Shown here: piece by piece, positions 43,003-51,212 of the stretch | How the letters are laid out: each line of letters starts with the position of its first letter | Position numbering within the stretch: position 1 is the stretch's first letter | The notes under the pieces: model-generated | The model's input: the letters and a program-made list of their open reading frames with translations, nothing else | Databases searched by the model: none | What the model was told of the DNA's origin: nothing | Made by a program: the position numbers and the translations under genes | NCBI RefSeq assembly: GCF_034651555.1 | Contig: NZ_JAYEEQ010000006.1 | Coordinates: forward strand, 124,001 to 188,000 | DNA from: Aurantibrevibacter litoralis | GTDB lineage: Bacteria > Bacteroidota > Bacteroidia > Flavobacteriales > Flavobacteriaceae | DNA length: 64,000 nt | Direction of reading: 5' to 3'

Positions 43003-43485
43003 TCACAAAAGAGACCCATCAAAGGCAAAAGGCAACAGATTGGATATTGAATTACATTTAATAACCTGTCCCTCTTGACCCATAAATAAGATTTCTATGG
43101 GTTCCTGCTGTTTGTTTTCATATTCGGCTAAAGTTTGCCTACAATTTCCGCATGGGGCTACGGGAGTTTTAACAACTTGGCTTTGGGACGATGCCGAAAT
43201 GGCCATCCTTTTCATTTGTGCCTGCGGATATTGAGAGGCGGCATAAAAAATAGTGACACGCTCGGCACATAGGCCCGACGGATACGCCGCATTCTCCTGA
43301 TTGTTTCCGGAAATAATCCTACCATTAGACAAGTACACCGCGGCACCCACATAGAAGTTTGAATACGGTGCATAGGCCTTTTCTCTTGCCTCTATCGCTA
43401 CAGTCATTAAATGCTGATCTTCCGAGGGAAGGTCTTTGAAAGAATCGTAAACCAAAACTTCAAAACTAACTTGGCGCTTTTTCAT
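43003..43485 (-). CDS. cdd: Cytidine deaminase
   Basis: A 160-residue homotetramer-type cytidine deaminase. Zinc ligands are in CAER (with the catalytic Glu) and PCGNCRQ, and NQENAAYPSG binds substrate. It turns cytidine and deoxycytidine into uridine forms for pyrimidine salvage in the cytosol. The order porV - cdd - pdhA - E2 is the one I know from other flavobacteria, so this is conserved synteny rather than a functional unit. Confidence 0.93.
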   Translation of the reverse strand: MKKRQVSFEVLVYDSFKDLPSEDQHLMTVAIEAREKAYAPYSNFYVGAAVYLSNGRIISGNNQENAAYPSGLCAERVTIFYAASQYPQAQMKRMAISASSQSQVVKTPVAPCGNCRQTLAEYENKQQEPIEILFMGQEGQVIKCNSISNLLPFAFDGSLL

Positions 43486-43600
43486 ATTACATGTGGCTTG
43501 TTATTGACCGGGAAACGATAAAAAATAAATTACTTTACGCAATCTGTAATGGTCTTTTTTCCGGTAAAATTACAATGTACCCAATTCGGCCTCCAATGTA

Positions 43601-43640
43601 CAAAAAACAAAACCTGCTCTGTAGCAGGTTTTGTTTTTTT
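43601..43640 (-). terminator. Strong two-way terminator between porV and cdd
   Basis: A near-perfect inverted repeat with a 17-bp stem: AAAAAACAAAACCTGCT, loop ctgt, AGCAGGTTTTGTTTTTT. It lies 20 bp past the porV stop, and both arms end in A or T runs, so it could stop transcription in both directions. porV is therefore probably not co-transcribed with cdd. Confidence 0.9.
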
Positions 43641-43659
43641 TATTACAATACGGTATAAA

Positions 43660-44805
43660 TTAGTCGTTATACATTTCGTTTCCCAAATTAAAAGTTAGCG
43701 AAAAACGCAGGGTGTTTTCTAACGGGTTTCTAACTTGTGCCGTAGAAAACAAATAAGACAAATCTATTTGTGCCGCCCTGTATTTAAAGCCAGCACCCAA
43801 AGTAAAAAACTGTCGCGACCCTTTCAATTCATTTTCATTAAAATAACCCGCCCTAAGCATAAATGCCTCTTGATAGGCATATTCTGCCCCCAAAGCCCAT
43901 GTAACTTCTCTTAATTCCTCGCTAAAACCATCTGGCGCATCACCGAAAGATTCAAAAACGCCACTTAAAAAACCAATTTCTTGATACCGAGCATTGTCGT
44001 CTGCATCAATATCGCCATCACCGTCAAAATCCCGTGGTGTGGGCACTAATAATTTATTGAATTCAGTAGTAATACCCAACACATTGTCTTGATCTAAAAT
44101 AAAATCGAAACCTACTCCAAACTTGAGATTTGTAGGTAAAAAGTTCTCCTGCCCTCCTTCATCGTATTGCAATTTACCACCTAAATTGGAAATGTTAAAC
44201 CCGGCTCTCCATCGGCCATCGAAGTTGTTATACGCAATTTCTCTAGATCGATAAAAACCTGCAACATCTACCGCAAAACTATTGGCTGCCTGTGAATCTG
44301 TGGTAGCATCATCTTGAAATCGCAAATTAGAACTAATGAACCTGCCGGCTACCGCCATAGAAAACTGGTCGCTAAGTTTCAAGGCATACGATCCGTCTAA
44401 TGCAATTTCATTAGGTTTTACAATTCTTGGGGCATCTATTGCACTTTGGCGCAATTCTATTTCGCCTAAAGTAAAAAAGCGCAAGCTAACTGCAAAGGCA
44501 CTTCTATCATTTAATTTATTATAAAAGCTGGCATTTAACAAGGCAATATCCGTAACCAGACTTTCCAAATAAGGAGTGTAGCTGGCACCTATACCCATTT
44601 CTTGACTTGCAAAGGCATATTTGGCAGGATTCCATTGTTGTGAAAAGGCATCTGCCGAGGTAGCCACGCCCATATCTCCCATGCCTGCCGCCCTGGCATC
44701 TGCTGCAATGGTTAAGAACGGAACCGCCGTAGTAATTACTCTATTCTCTTGAGCCGAAACTTTAAAAAACAGAATAATCGCAGTAAGTATCCAAAGTTTT
44801 TTCAT
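43660..44805 (-). CDS. porV: PorV/LptO, type IX secretion outer-membrane protein
   Basis: A 381-residue protein with a signal peptide (MKKLWILTAIILFFKVSA) and the PorV hallmark TTAVPFLTIAADARAAGMGDMGVAT at the mature start. The rest is beta-strand-rich and ends in a strand pattern fitting a 14-stranded FadL-like barrel; the C-terminus is TLRFSLTFNLGNEMYND. PorV carries T9SS cargo from the translocon SprA to the PorU sortase and is needed for most CTD proteins. Neighbour gldJ is divergent; porU, normally between them, is missing. Confidence 0.93.
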   Translation of the reverse strand: MKKLWILTAIILFFKVSAQENRVITTAVPFLTIAADARAAGMGDMGVATSADAFSQQWNPAKYAFASQEMGIGASYTPYLESLVTDIALLNASFYNKLNDRSAFAVSLRFFTLGEIELRQSAIDAPRIVKPNEIALDGSYALKLSDQFSMAVAGRFISSNLRFQDDATTDSQAANSFAVDVAGFYRSREIAYNNFDGRWRAGFNISNLGGKLQYDEGGQENFLPTNLKFGVGFDFILDQDNVLGITTEFNKLLVPTPRDFDGDGDIDADDNARYQEIGFLSGVFESFGDAPDGFSEELREVTWALGAEYAYQEAFMLRAGYFNENELKGSRQFFTLGAGFKYRAAQIDLSYLFSTAQVRNPLENTLRFSLTFNLGNEMYND

Positions 44806-45232
44806 TGTTCATTTTTCGTTTAGTTGGTTCCAAAAATCCTAATAAATACTGATATACTAAAATAATTTAGTTGTAATACACAATAACGACCATTTCATCG
44901 ATATCTTGTGCTTGTGTTAAATTATTTTTATTTCCCCGCAAAATAGGGTGTTTTGCAGTCCAAAATGTCTCTTGAATATCCTATAGCGATATTAAAAACC
45001 GTTGGATTTATGATAGCGTATCATACTAATCCTAATTTTAGTCCGTTATTGGGAAAGAGGCCTGCCCGTCGCTTTTTAAAACGTTAGCGCCATAGGGCTC
45101 AAAAATTTTGTAGTCCTGTAAAATATAATGTGTAATTCATCGTTTTATTTGCCAAAAGAGCCTTTAACTAATTTAAAATATGAATTTCAGAATGCTATAG
45201 TGGCAGTCTGCTTTTGATCTCAAGTCCTTATT
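44806..45232. other. Divergent promoter gap where porU would be expected
   Basis: 427 bp of AT-rich DNA between divergent porV and gldJ. In F. johnsoniae, as far as I recall, the roughly 3.8-kb porU gene lies here. I find no open frame of any length that resembles a C25-type peptidase or its remnants, and no repeat or element at the site. It presumably carries the promoters of porV and gldJ, but no TAnnTTTG box with a good -33 partner was found. Confidence 0.6.
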
Positions 45233-46897
45233 ATGAAAAAACAATGTATTAAAGTTGTACTCTCGTGTCTTGTTGTAGCAGTTGGTGTTTCCGGCTGCAA
45301 AAAAACCTCCACGTCGAAAAATACATCGCGAGCCACCGGCTGGAAAATTAATGCCAAAGAAGGTGGTTTTCAATACAATTCTGACTTTAAGGAGCAGGAA
45401 ACAGCTCCCGGTCTCGTATTCATAGAAGGGGGTACGTTTACCAAAGGAAAAGTGCAAGATGACGTCATGCGCGATTGGAACAACACCGCTACCCAACAAC
45501 ACGTGCAGTCCTTTTATATGGATGAAACTGAAGTTACCAATGTCATGTACTTGGAGTATTTAGATTACCTAAAAGCGGTTTACCCTCCAGACAACCCTAG
45601 CTATGCTCATATTTATACGGGTGCTCTACCAGATACTTTGGTTTGGCGTAATAGATTGGGCTTTAATGAGACTATGACCAACAATTATTTGCGACACCCT
45701 GCCTATTCGGAATATCCGGTAGTTGGCGTGAATTGGATACAAGCTACCCAATTTGCAGAGTGGCGTACAGACCGAGTTAATGAGGTGATGTTAGAGCGGG
45801 AAGGTTTTCTGGCCAAGGATGCCAAATACAAAGCCATGAACGGGGAAATTGCAGGCACCTTTAGTACAGAAGCGTATTTAAACAGGCCCGAATCGGTGTA
45901 CGAAGGCCAGATCGATTCTTTACAAGGTAAGAAAAAGAAAGATTCTATTTCCGCCTTTGCCAAAAGAAGCAGCGGGATTATATTGCCGGAATACCGATTA
46001 CCCACTGAAACCGAATGGGAGTATGCCGCACAAGCCAATGTGGGCAACCGAGAATACAACAATTACCGAGGACGGAAAAAATACCCTTGGGAAGGCGATT
46101 ATACTCGAAATGGCCAACGTGTAGGTCGTGGCGATCAATTAGCCAACTTTAAACAAGGAAAAGGCGATTACGGTGGTATTGCCGGATGGTCCGATGACGG
46201 TGCTGATATTACGGCCGAAGTGAAGTCTTACAAACCCAACGATCATGGTCTTTATGATATGGCCGGTAACGTTTCCGAATGGGTGGCCGATGTGTATCGC
46301 CCTATTGTAGATGATGAGATAAGTGATTTTAATTACTACCGAGGCAATGTGTACATGAAAAGTGCCATTGGCAAAGATGGTAAAGTAGACGTACTCGGCA
46401 AGGAATCTATAGTGTACGACACGCTTCCTAATGGTAAGATTATTGCTGTAAATTTACCCGGTGAAATAAAAATGGTACCGGTAAACGAAGATGAAACCTA
46501 TCTTCGTACAAACTTTTCGGCTAGTGATAACAGAGGCTACCGAGACGGTGACCCTGGATCGACACGGTTTTTTGATCGCTTTAGTAGCGACGAAGACGAA
46601 CAGGACGATAAAAAGATGTATAATGCACCAAAACCCATTGTACAATCGGATTCTCTTGGCAACTTAATAAGACAGTACGATAAATCGAACAACAGAACCT
46701 CACTCATCAACAATGAAGTTCGGGTGTTTAAAGGAGGTTCCTGGCGCGATAGAGCGTTTTGGTTAGACCCTGCGCAACGACGTTACTTACCGCAATATAT
46801 GGCTACGGATTACATTGGTTTTAGATGTGCCATGTCTCGAGTAGGTTCAAAATCGAAAACTAAAAATAAAACTATCCGAGGAAAAAAAGCAAAATAA
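45233..46897 (+). CDS. gldJ: GldJ, gliding motility lipoprotein
   Basis: A 554-residue lipoprotein with lipobox VGVSGC (C22). The body is a sulfatase-modifying-factor/FGE fold: GGTFTKGKV, YMDETEVTNVMYLEYLDYL, EYPVVGVNWIQATQFAEWR, LPTETEWEYAAQ, MAGNVSEWVADVY and a C-terminal FKGGSWRDRAFWLDP and GFRCAMS. GldJ is essential for gliding and stabilises GldK in the T9SS outer-membrane ring. It is told apart from GldK by its greater length and by its place next to porV and murF. A terminator follows. Confidence 0.92.
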   Translation: MKKQCIKVVLSCLVVAVGVSGCKKTSTSKNTSRATGWKINAKEGGFQYNSDFKEQETAPGLVFIEGGTFTKGKVQDDVMRDWNNTATQQHVQSFYMDETEVTNVMYLEYLDYLKAVYPPDNPSYAHIYTGALPDTLVWRNRLGFNETMTNNYLRHPAYSEYPVVGVNWIQATQFAEWRTDRVNEVMLEREGFLAKDAKYKAMNGEIAGTFSTEAYLNRPESVYEGQIDSLQGKKKKDSISAFAKRSSGIILPEYRLPTETEWEYAAQANVGNREYNNYRGRKKYPWEGDYTRNGQRVGRGDQLANFKQGKGDYGGIAGWSDDGADITAEVKSYKPNDHGLYDMAGNVSEWVADVYRPIVDDEISDFNYYRGNVYMKSAIGKDGKVDVLGKESIVYDTLPNGKIIAVNLPGEIKMVPVNEDETYLRTNFSASDNRGYRDGDPGSTRFFDRFSSDEDEQDDKKMYNAPKPIVQSDSLGNLIRQYDKSNNRTSLINNEVRVFKGGSWRDRAFWLDPAQRRYLPQYMATDYIGFRCAMSRVGSKSKTKNKTIRGKKAK

Positions 46898-46917
46898 TCC
46901 TCTTAAAAAATGATCTT

Positions 46918-46947
46918 AAAAGCCCTTTTCCGAAAGGGCTTTTTTTA
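46918..46947 (+). terminator. Rho-independent terminator after gldJ
   Basis: AAAAGCCCTTT (46918-46928), loop TCCG, AAAGGGCTTTT, followed by T to 46946. It ends 13 bp before the murF ATG, so murF needs read-through or a promoter overlapping this stem. Confidence 0.9.
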
Positions 46948-46959
46948 TATCTTGGCGGT

Positions 46960-48234
46960 ATGACTATAGCCGAATTGCATCACCTTTTTTTAGATTATCC
47001 TACCGTTTGTACCGATAGCAGATCTATACCTGCACAAAGTATTTTCTTTGCCCTAAAAGGAACTCATTTTAACGGAAACGCTTTTGCAGCCGAAGCCCTT
47101 AATAAAGGTGCGGCATACGCTGTAGTGGACGAAAAACAATATGCCACCTCAACGCATATCATTGTTGTTGACGATGTGTTAGAAACGCTTCAAAACCTAG
47201 CCCGGTATCACCGTAATTATTGTACCGCAACTATTATTGCACTTACGGGAAGCAATGGAAAAACAACCACAAAAGAGCTAATCTACAACGTACTCTCAAA
47301 AAAATATAAGACCATTGCCACCAAAGGGAATTTAAATAATCATATTGGGGTGCCGCTAACCTTACTCTCGATCGAAGCAGACACCGAAATAGCTATTGTG
47401 GAAATGGGTGCAAATCATCAAAAAGAAATCGCTTTTTTATGTAGCATTGCAACACCGGATTTTGGCTATATCACCAACTTTGGAAAGGCTCACTTAGAAG
47501 GATTTGGTGGGGAAGAAGGTGTTATTAAAGGAAAAAGTGAACTTTATGATTATCTTATTTCCCATAATAAAAGGGTTTGCATAAACGCAGACGATCCTAT
47601 ACAGCAATTGAAATGGCGCCAACACCAGCCTACCTTCGGCTTTAGTGAATCGGACAACAAATTTTACCATATCCAATTTTTAGAAGCCAATCCTTTTGTG
47701 CATCTAAGTGGGGCAAACACCCTAATAGAAACGCAATTGATCGGAAGCTATAATTTTCACAATTGTGCGGCAGCCGTAGCGTTTGGCCTCTATTTAAAAG
47801 TACCCTTAATTGCTATAAAAGCTGCTATTGAAGCCTATATTCCAAAAAACAATCGTTCTCAGCTGCTTCAAAAGAACGGCCACCATATTATTTTAGATGC
47901 CTATAATGCCAATCCGAGTAGCATGAAAGCCGCTTTGGACAATTTTAAAATGCTATCGGGGGAACGGAAAGTTCTTTTTTTGGGTGATATGTTTGAACTG
48001 GGTGCCGCAGCCGAAGAGGAACACCAACGTATCGTGGATCATGTTTCGGAGCTTGGTTTTGAAAAAGTGATTTTGGTGGGAGAAAATTTTTATAGAACCA
48101 CATGTAGTTTCCCTAAATTCCGAACCTATTCAGATCTTGAAGTAAATATAGCGAACCTAGGGCTTCATAAAAACCAAATACTCATCAAAGGCTCCAGAGG
48201 AATGGCTTTAGAGCGAATTTTGGAGGCACTGTAA
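46960..48234 (+). CDS. murF: MurF, UDP-MurNAc-tripeptide:D-Ala-D-Ala ligase
   Basis: A 424-residue Mur ligase. The ATP P-loop is GSNGKTTTKEL (about residues 103-113), the NHIGVPLTLL and VEMGANHQKEI segments are the MurF form, and DAYNANPSSMKAALD is the C-terminal domain motif. It adds D-Ala-D-Ala to the peptidoglycan precursor in the cytosol. The ATG at 46960 is 13 bp after the gldJ terminator; gldJ-murF adjacency is common in flavobacteria. Confidence 0.95.
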   Translation: MTIAELHHLFLDYPTVCTDSRSIPAQSIFFALKGTHFNGNAFAAEALNKGAAYAVVDEKQYATSTHIIVVDDVLETLQNLARYHRNYCTATIIALTGSNGKTTTKELIYNVLSKKYKTIATKGNLNNHIGVPLTLLSIEADTEIAIVEMGANHQKEIAFLCSIATPDFGYITNFGKAHLEGFGGEEGVIKGKSELYDYLISHNKRVCINADDPIQQLKWRQHQPTFGFSESDNKFYHIQFLEANPFVHLSGANTLIETQLIGSYNFHNCAAAVAFGLYLKVPLIAIKAAIEAYIPKNNRSQLLQKNGHHIILDAYNANPSSMKAALDNFKMLSGERKVLFLGDMFELGAAAEEEHQRIVDHVSELGFEKVILVGENFYRTTCSFPKFRTYSDLEVNIANLGLHKNQILIKGSRGMALERILEAL

Positions 48235-48264
48235 ATCTCCAAACCAGCTCGCATTATACGTGTG

Positions 48265-48339
48265 TGGGATATACTGGATTCGAACCAGTGACCTCTGCCC
48301 TGTCAAGGCAGCGCTCTAAACCAACTGAGCTAATATCCC
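48265..48339 (-). tRNA. tRNA-Val (anticodon GAC)
   Basis: Read leftwards, the 75 bases fold fully: acceptor GGGATAT/ATATCCC, D arm GCTC-AGTTGGTTTA-GAGC, anticodon stem CTGCC-TTGACAG-GGCAG with GAC at positions 34-36, variable loop AGGTC, and T arm ACTGG-TTCGAAT-CCAGT, then discriminator A. CCA is not encoded. All stems pair without mismatch. Confidence 0.95.
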
Positions 48340-48959
48340 AAGGCACTCCACTTTTGTGAAATCGCTTTTCAAAAGTCTGCAAATATATAAAAATCCCCTA
48401 TTTTTAAATCGGATGGCTCCCAAAAAAAATAGAACTCACGGCCATCTGCCCAAAACCTCAAAGATAAGATGTGCTTCCCTCTTTTGATGCGTCTATAAAA
48501 ACAACTAAGCAAGCCTAATGCCTCAAAGTACTTCTAAACATCAACAAATCTATGCCAATATAATTCAATGCATCCAAAATCCGTCTGTTTAATTGATCTC
48601 AAATACAGGAAAATACCGCTCTGACAGTAACGTCATGAACAACGGATTTAGAATACAAAATTCTATCGTAATCAACTAAATTATTTCGCAAATGCTCCTC
48701 TAAAGACTAGGTAAAACACACTATCGACACCAACAAAACCAGAACCTGTTACAATTGCTGCTCATCCATTTCACTTTAGATGAGTATAGATGCAGCGTAT
48801 TATCTTAGTGCATGGTATGAGGAAATCTATATTTTTGTCTTACTAAGGACCAAAACAAATAGAACCACCCGGTACCAAATCGTATGCAGGGTGGTTCTAA
48901 AGGAGACAGAAACGGCATGAGTCCCTAACACCGTACTGATATCTTTATGGAGCGTTCTA
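48340..48959. other. 620-bp intergenic region with a leftward terminator
   Basis: No coding region of note. At 48860-48899 TAGAACCACCC pairs perfectly with GGGTGGTTCTA (11 bp, 18-base loop). On the minus strand the stem is followed by ATTTGTTTT, so it is the likely terminator of the small membrane-protein operon that ends at 48960. The remaining 48340-48850 stretch shows no feature I can support. Confidence 0.55.
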
Positions 48960-49268
48960 CTAGGATCCGCCTGCAGCAGCTACGGTAAAAAAGGCAATGA
49001 TAACCCCAAAATAGAGAATGAACAAGAATAACATAATAAGGGATAATACCAGACCAATATAAGATAGTACTTTACCGGTCTTGGCATTTTCATAGCCGGT
49101 GTACATACCCGGATTCTGAAGGTAGATCCGTTTGGCCTTGCCGGCACTATTAAGACCAATAATACTGAATATAATGGCAAAGGGGCCACAACAAATGAGT
49201 GCCCCCACAATAGAGATAATACCCATGGTAAGGGCATTACTAGCGCCCGGTAGTGATTCTTGGCTCAT
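48960..49268 (-). CDS. Small membrane protein, CCC-motif/DUF4190-like
   Basis: A 102-residue protein with two hydrophobic segments: about 15-38 (GIISIVGALICCGPFAIIFSI) and 67-95. The cysteine pair ICCGP in the first segment and the loop between (NSAGKAKRIYLQNPGMYTGYENAKTGK) match the flavobacterial 'CCC motif membrane protein' family, here with only two cysteines. Function unknown. Last of three adjacent leftward membrane-protein genes, 13 bp after its neighbour. Confidence 0.78.
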   Translation of the reverse strand: MSQESLPGASNALTMGIISIVGALICCGPFAIIFSIIGLNSAGKAKRIYLQNPGMYTGYENAKTGKVLSYIGLVLSLIMLFLFILYFGVIIAFFTVAAAGGS

Positions 49269-49281
49269 GACTTCTAATTTT

Positions 49282-49614
49282 TTATTCCTCTATTCCGTAT
49301 TGTTCCATTATTTCCTGAACTTTTTCCATATAACCATCCCAACCACCCATTTGAGAGATCGTGTAATAGGTATAAATGAAATATAAGACACCAAGTACGA
49401 TTCCAATGATCGCTATAATTTTAGCTGTTTTCAACTGACTGTAATTGGAATACAACTCCGGATTTAAGGTATATTTTTTAGCATCTTTGTTTACCAAAAG
49501 CAAGGCAATTCCGGCAATAATAGCACCAGGTAATCCGGCAAAACAGCAACAGAAAAAGGAAATAACCCCTAATACAATGGCCAGAGTTACGTTAGGTAAT
49601 TTTTGTTGTTCCAT
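49282..49614 (-). CDS. CCC-motif membrane protein
   Basis: A 110-residue inner-membrane protein with two hydrophobic segments (about 9-40 and 65-84). The first contains FFCCCFAGLPG, the triple-cysteine motif that names the family; the loop NKDAKKYTLNPELYSNYSQLKTAK is the same type as in the next gene, so the two are probably ancient duplicates. An acidic tail ends the protein. Function unknown. Confidence 0.82.
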   Translation of the reverse strand: MEQQKLPNVTLAIVLGVISFFCCCFAGLPGAIIAGIALLLVNKDAKKYTLNPELYSNYSQLKTAKIIAIIGIVLGVLYFIYTYYTISQMGGWDGYMEKVQEIMEQYGIEE

Positions 49615-49628
49615 AAGGTTGATTTTCG

Positions 49629-49925
49629 TTATACAAATTTTAATATAAAGTTGGTCAATATAAATAACACAGTAAGAATAAGTAAAGAAATTGTAATTTT
49701 GTTGCCATATTTAAAACTGAAAAAAGTATCAGCCAAAAGAAAGCTCAATAAAAGCAATAAGGGATAAATAGCCGGATACATCATAAAGGCACCTCCAAAA
49801 TCACCCTCTAGCAACAATGAAACTGAACGTTGCAGCCCGCAACCGGGACATTCTACACCTAAAATTTGTTTGTTTAGGCACGGCAACATATACTTGTCTA
49901 GCGCTATGGTATAAACGATTGGCAT
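49629..49925 (-). CDS. DUF2752 membrane protein
   Basis: A 98-residue protein with the DUF2752 motif VECPGCGLQRSVSLLLEGDFGGAF at residues 24-47 and two hydrophobic C-terminal segments. The cysteine pair CPGC might bind metal or a redox group, but the role of DUF2752 is unknown. First gene of the three-gene cluster of small cysteine-bearing membrane proteins, with gaps of 14 and 13 bp. Confidence 0.85.
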   Translation of the reverse strand: MPIVYTIALDKYMLPCLNKQILGVECPGCGLQRSVSLLLEGDFGGAFMMYPAIYPLLLLLSFLLADTFFSFKYGNKITISLLILTVLFILTNFILKFV

Positions 49926-50039
49926 TTTTTGGCAAAAAGCAAGTTCCTTAGCCGAAAATTACTATTATTTTTGTATTATGGAAATAAAATGTCACTTTAT
50001 TTTCCAGAAATTGGGCTTGTAACGTAAAGAACATAGAAA

Positions 50040-50609
50040 ATGACCCATTTTAAAATTGGAGACCGAGTGGAAGCGATTGACGATGTGGTTGTTGGTATAA
50101 TAACTAACATAGCATCGCAAGGTATTACTATAGAAAGTGATGAAGGCTTTGAGTTATATTACAAGGCAACAGAACTTTTACCTGTAAAGGATGCAGCAGC
50201 TATGCAAGTATCTTCGTACGAGGTGGCACAAATAATAAAAGAAAAGGAACTGCCTCACAAAAGAACTAAGACTAAAGCCCATAAAAAAGAAAGCCAAATT
50301 CCCGTTATGGAAGTAGATTTGCATGTAGGCCAACTGCGATCATCCACAAAAGGAATGAGCAACTTTGAAATCCTTAATCTGCAATTAGATACTGCAAAAC
50401 GGCAACTGGAATTTGCGATGAACAAAAGAATTCAAAGCGTGGTATTTATTCATGGGATAGGTGAAGGAATTCTTAAAGAAGAACTTCATTATATGCTTCG
50501 GAAATATGACAATCTGAAATTTTACGATGCAAATTATCAAAAATACGGCTTAGGAGCTACCGAGGTGTATATTTTTCAAAACGTTGGGTTGTCTAGGGTG
50601 CGGTCGTAG
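50040..50609 (+). CDS. Smr domain protein (DUF2027/MutS2-like C-terminus)
   Basis: A 189-residue protein. Residues 1-50 are a small beta domain (FKIGDRVEAIDDVVVGIITNI) resembling the N-terminal part of DUF2027 proteins; the C-terminal 90 residues are an Smr domain with VDLHVGQL (LDxH position) and HGIGEGILKEEL (HGxG). Smr domains cut or bind DNA or RNA; in collided-ribosome rescue some cut mRNA. A TATTTTTG box at 49966-49973 is a likely -7 element. It converges with the next gene, overlapping by 17 bp. Confidence 0.88.
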   Translation: MTHFKIGDRVEAIDDVVVGIITNIASQGITIESDEGFELYYKATELLPVKDAAAMQVSSYEVAQIIKEKELPHKRTKTKAHKKESQIPVMEVDLHVGQLRSSTKGMSNFEILNLQLDTAKRQLEFAMNKRIQSVVFIHGIGEGILKEELHYMLRKYDNLKFYDANYQKYGLGATEVYIFQNVGLSRVRS

Positions 50610-51099
50610 TAACAGTTCCAAATTCATTAATCCGTAAATCCGTAATCCGAGAACCTGTTTCGGTAACCAATGATATGCCGCTTAATTCTATTTTATGGTC
50701 AAAGCGTATGCCATCTGCATTCTGCGTGGTCGTTACCCTTACTTCTCCTGCTTGGGCAAGAATTTCTTCGGTAACAAAAGGCGTTGTTGGGGGAATAGCA
50801 TCGCAAAAATAATTGGAGGAAAGGTTCCCTGAAAAAATCCGATACACAATTTGCGATTGCGCTGGCACAGTACTTATAATTTGACCATCGGACAACTCAT
50901 TGCGTAAGCTATTGGCCGCTAAGGTAAGAATAAGTGCTTCGTCCTGATTTATTTTAAAAAAAATACGAGTGCCCACAGTTACCGGAGCGGCGCAACTCTG
51001 TACCGCCACACTGTCAAAGTCTATAGCTTCAATTTGCAGATCCCCATCATTGCAGGAACACAGCAAAACAGAAAACCAAAATAAAAGACCCTTTTTCAT
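50593..51099 (-). CDS. Hypothetical lipoprotein (168 aa)
   Basis: A lipoprotein with lipobox VLLCSC at about residue 16. The mature part is beta-rich with a cysteine pair (QSCAAP and NYFCDA) and no motif I recognise. Its last 17 bp overlap the end of the Smr gene on the other strand. Function unknown; an envelope protein by its signal. Confidence 0.72.
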   Translation of the reverse strand: MKKGLLFWFSVLLCSCNDGDLQIEAIDFDSVAVQSCAAPVTVGTRIFFKINQDEALILTLAANSLRNELSDGQIISTVPAQSQIVYRIFSGNLSSNYFCDAIPPTTPFVTEEILAQAGEVRVTTTQNADGIRFDHKIELSGISLVTETGSRITDLRINEFGTVTTTAP

Positions 51100-51212
51100 T
51101 TGCCAAATTTAATTGAATTTAAAGCGATAATCCTAGAGGTTTAGATGCAATTTATGAGAAATTAACTTTATTTCCAGTAATTTTGCCTTTTCCTAAAAGA
51201 AGAACAATTAAC

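Noticed and set aside
45233..46897. Considered as GldK instead of GldJ
   Set aside because: The protein is about 90 residues longer than usual GldK, gldL does not follow, and the porV/murF neighbours are those of gldJ.
51183..51212. TTG start for the cysteine desulfurase
   Set aside because: The TTG lies within a TAATTTTG promoter box; the family start MDSVYLDNAATT begins at 51213.
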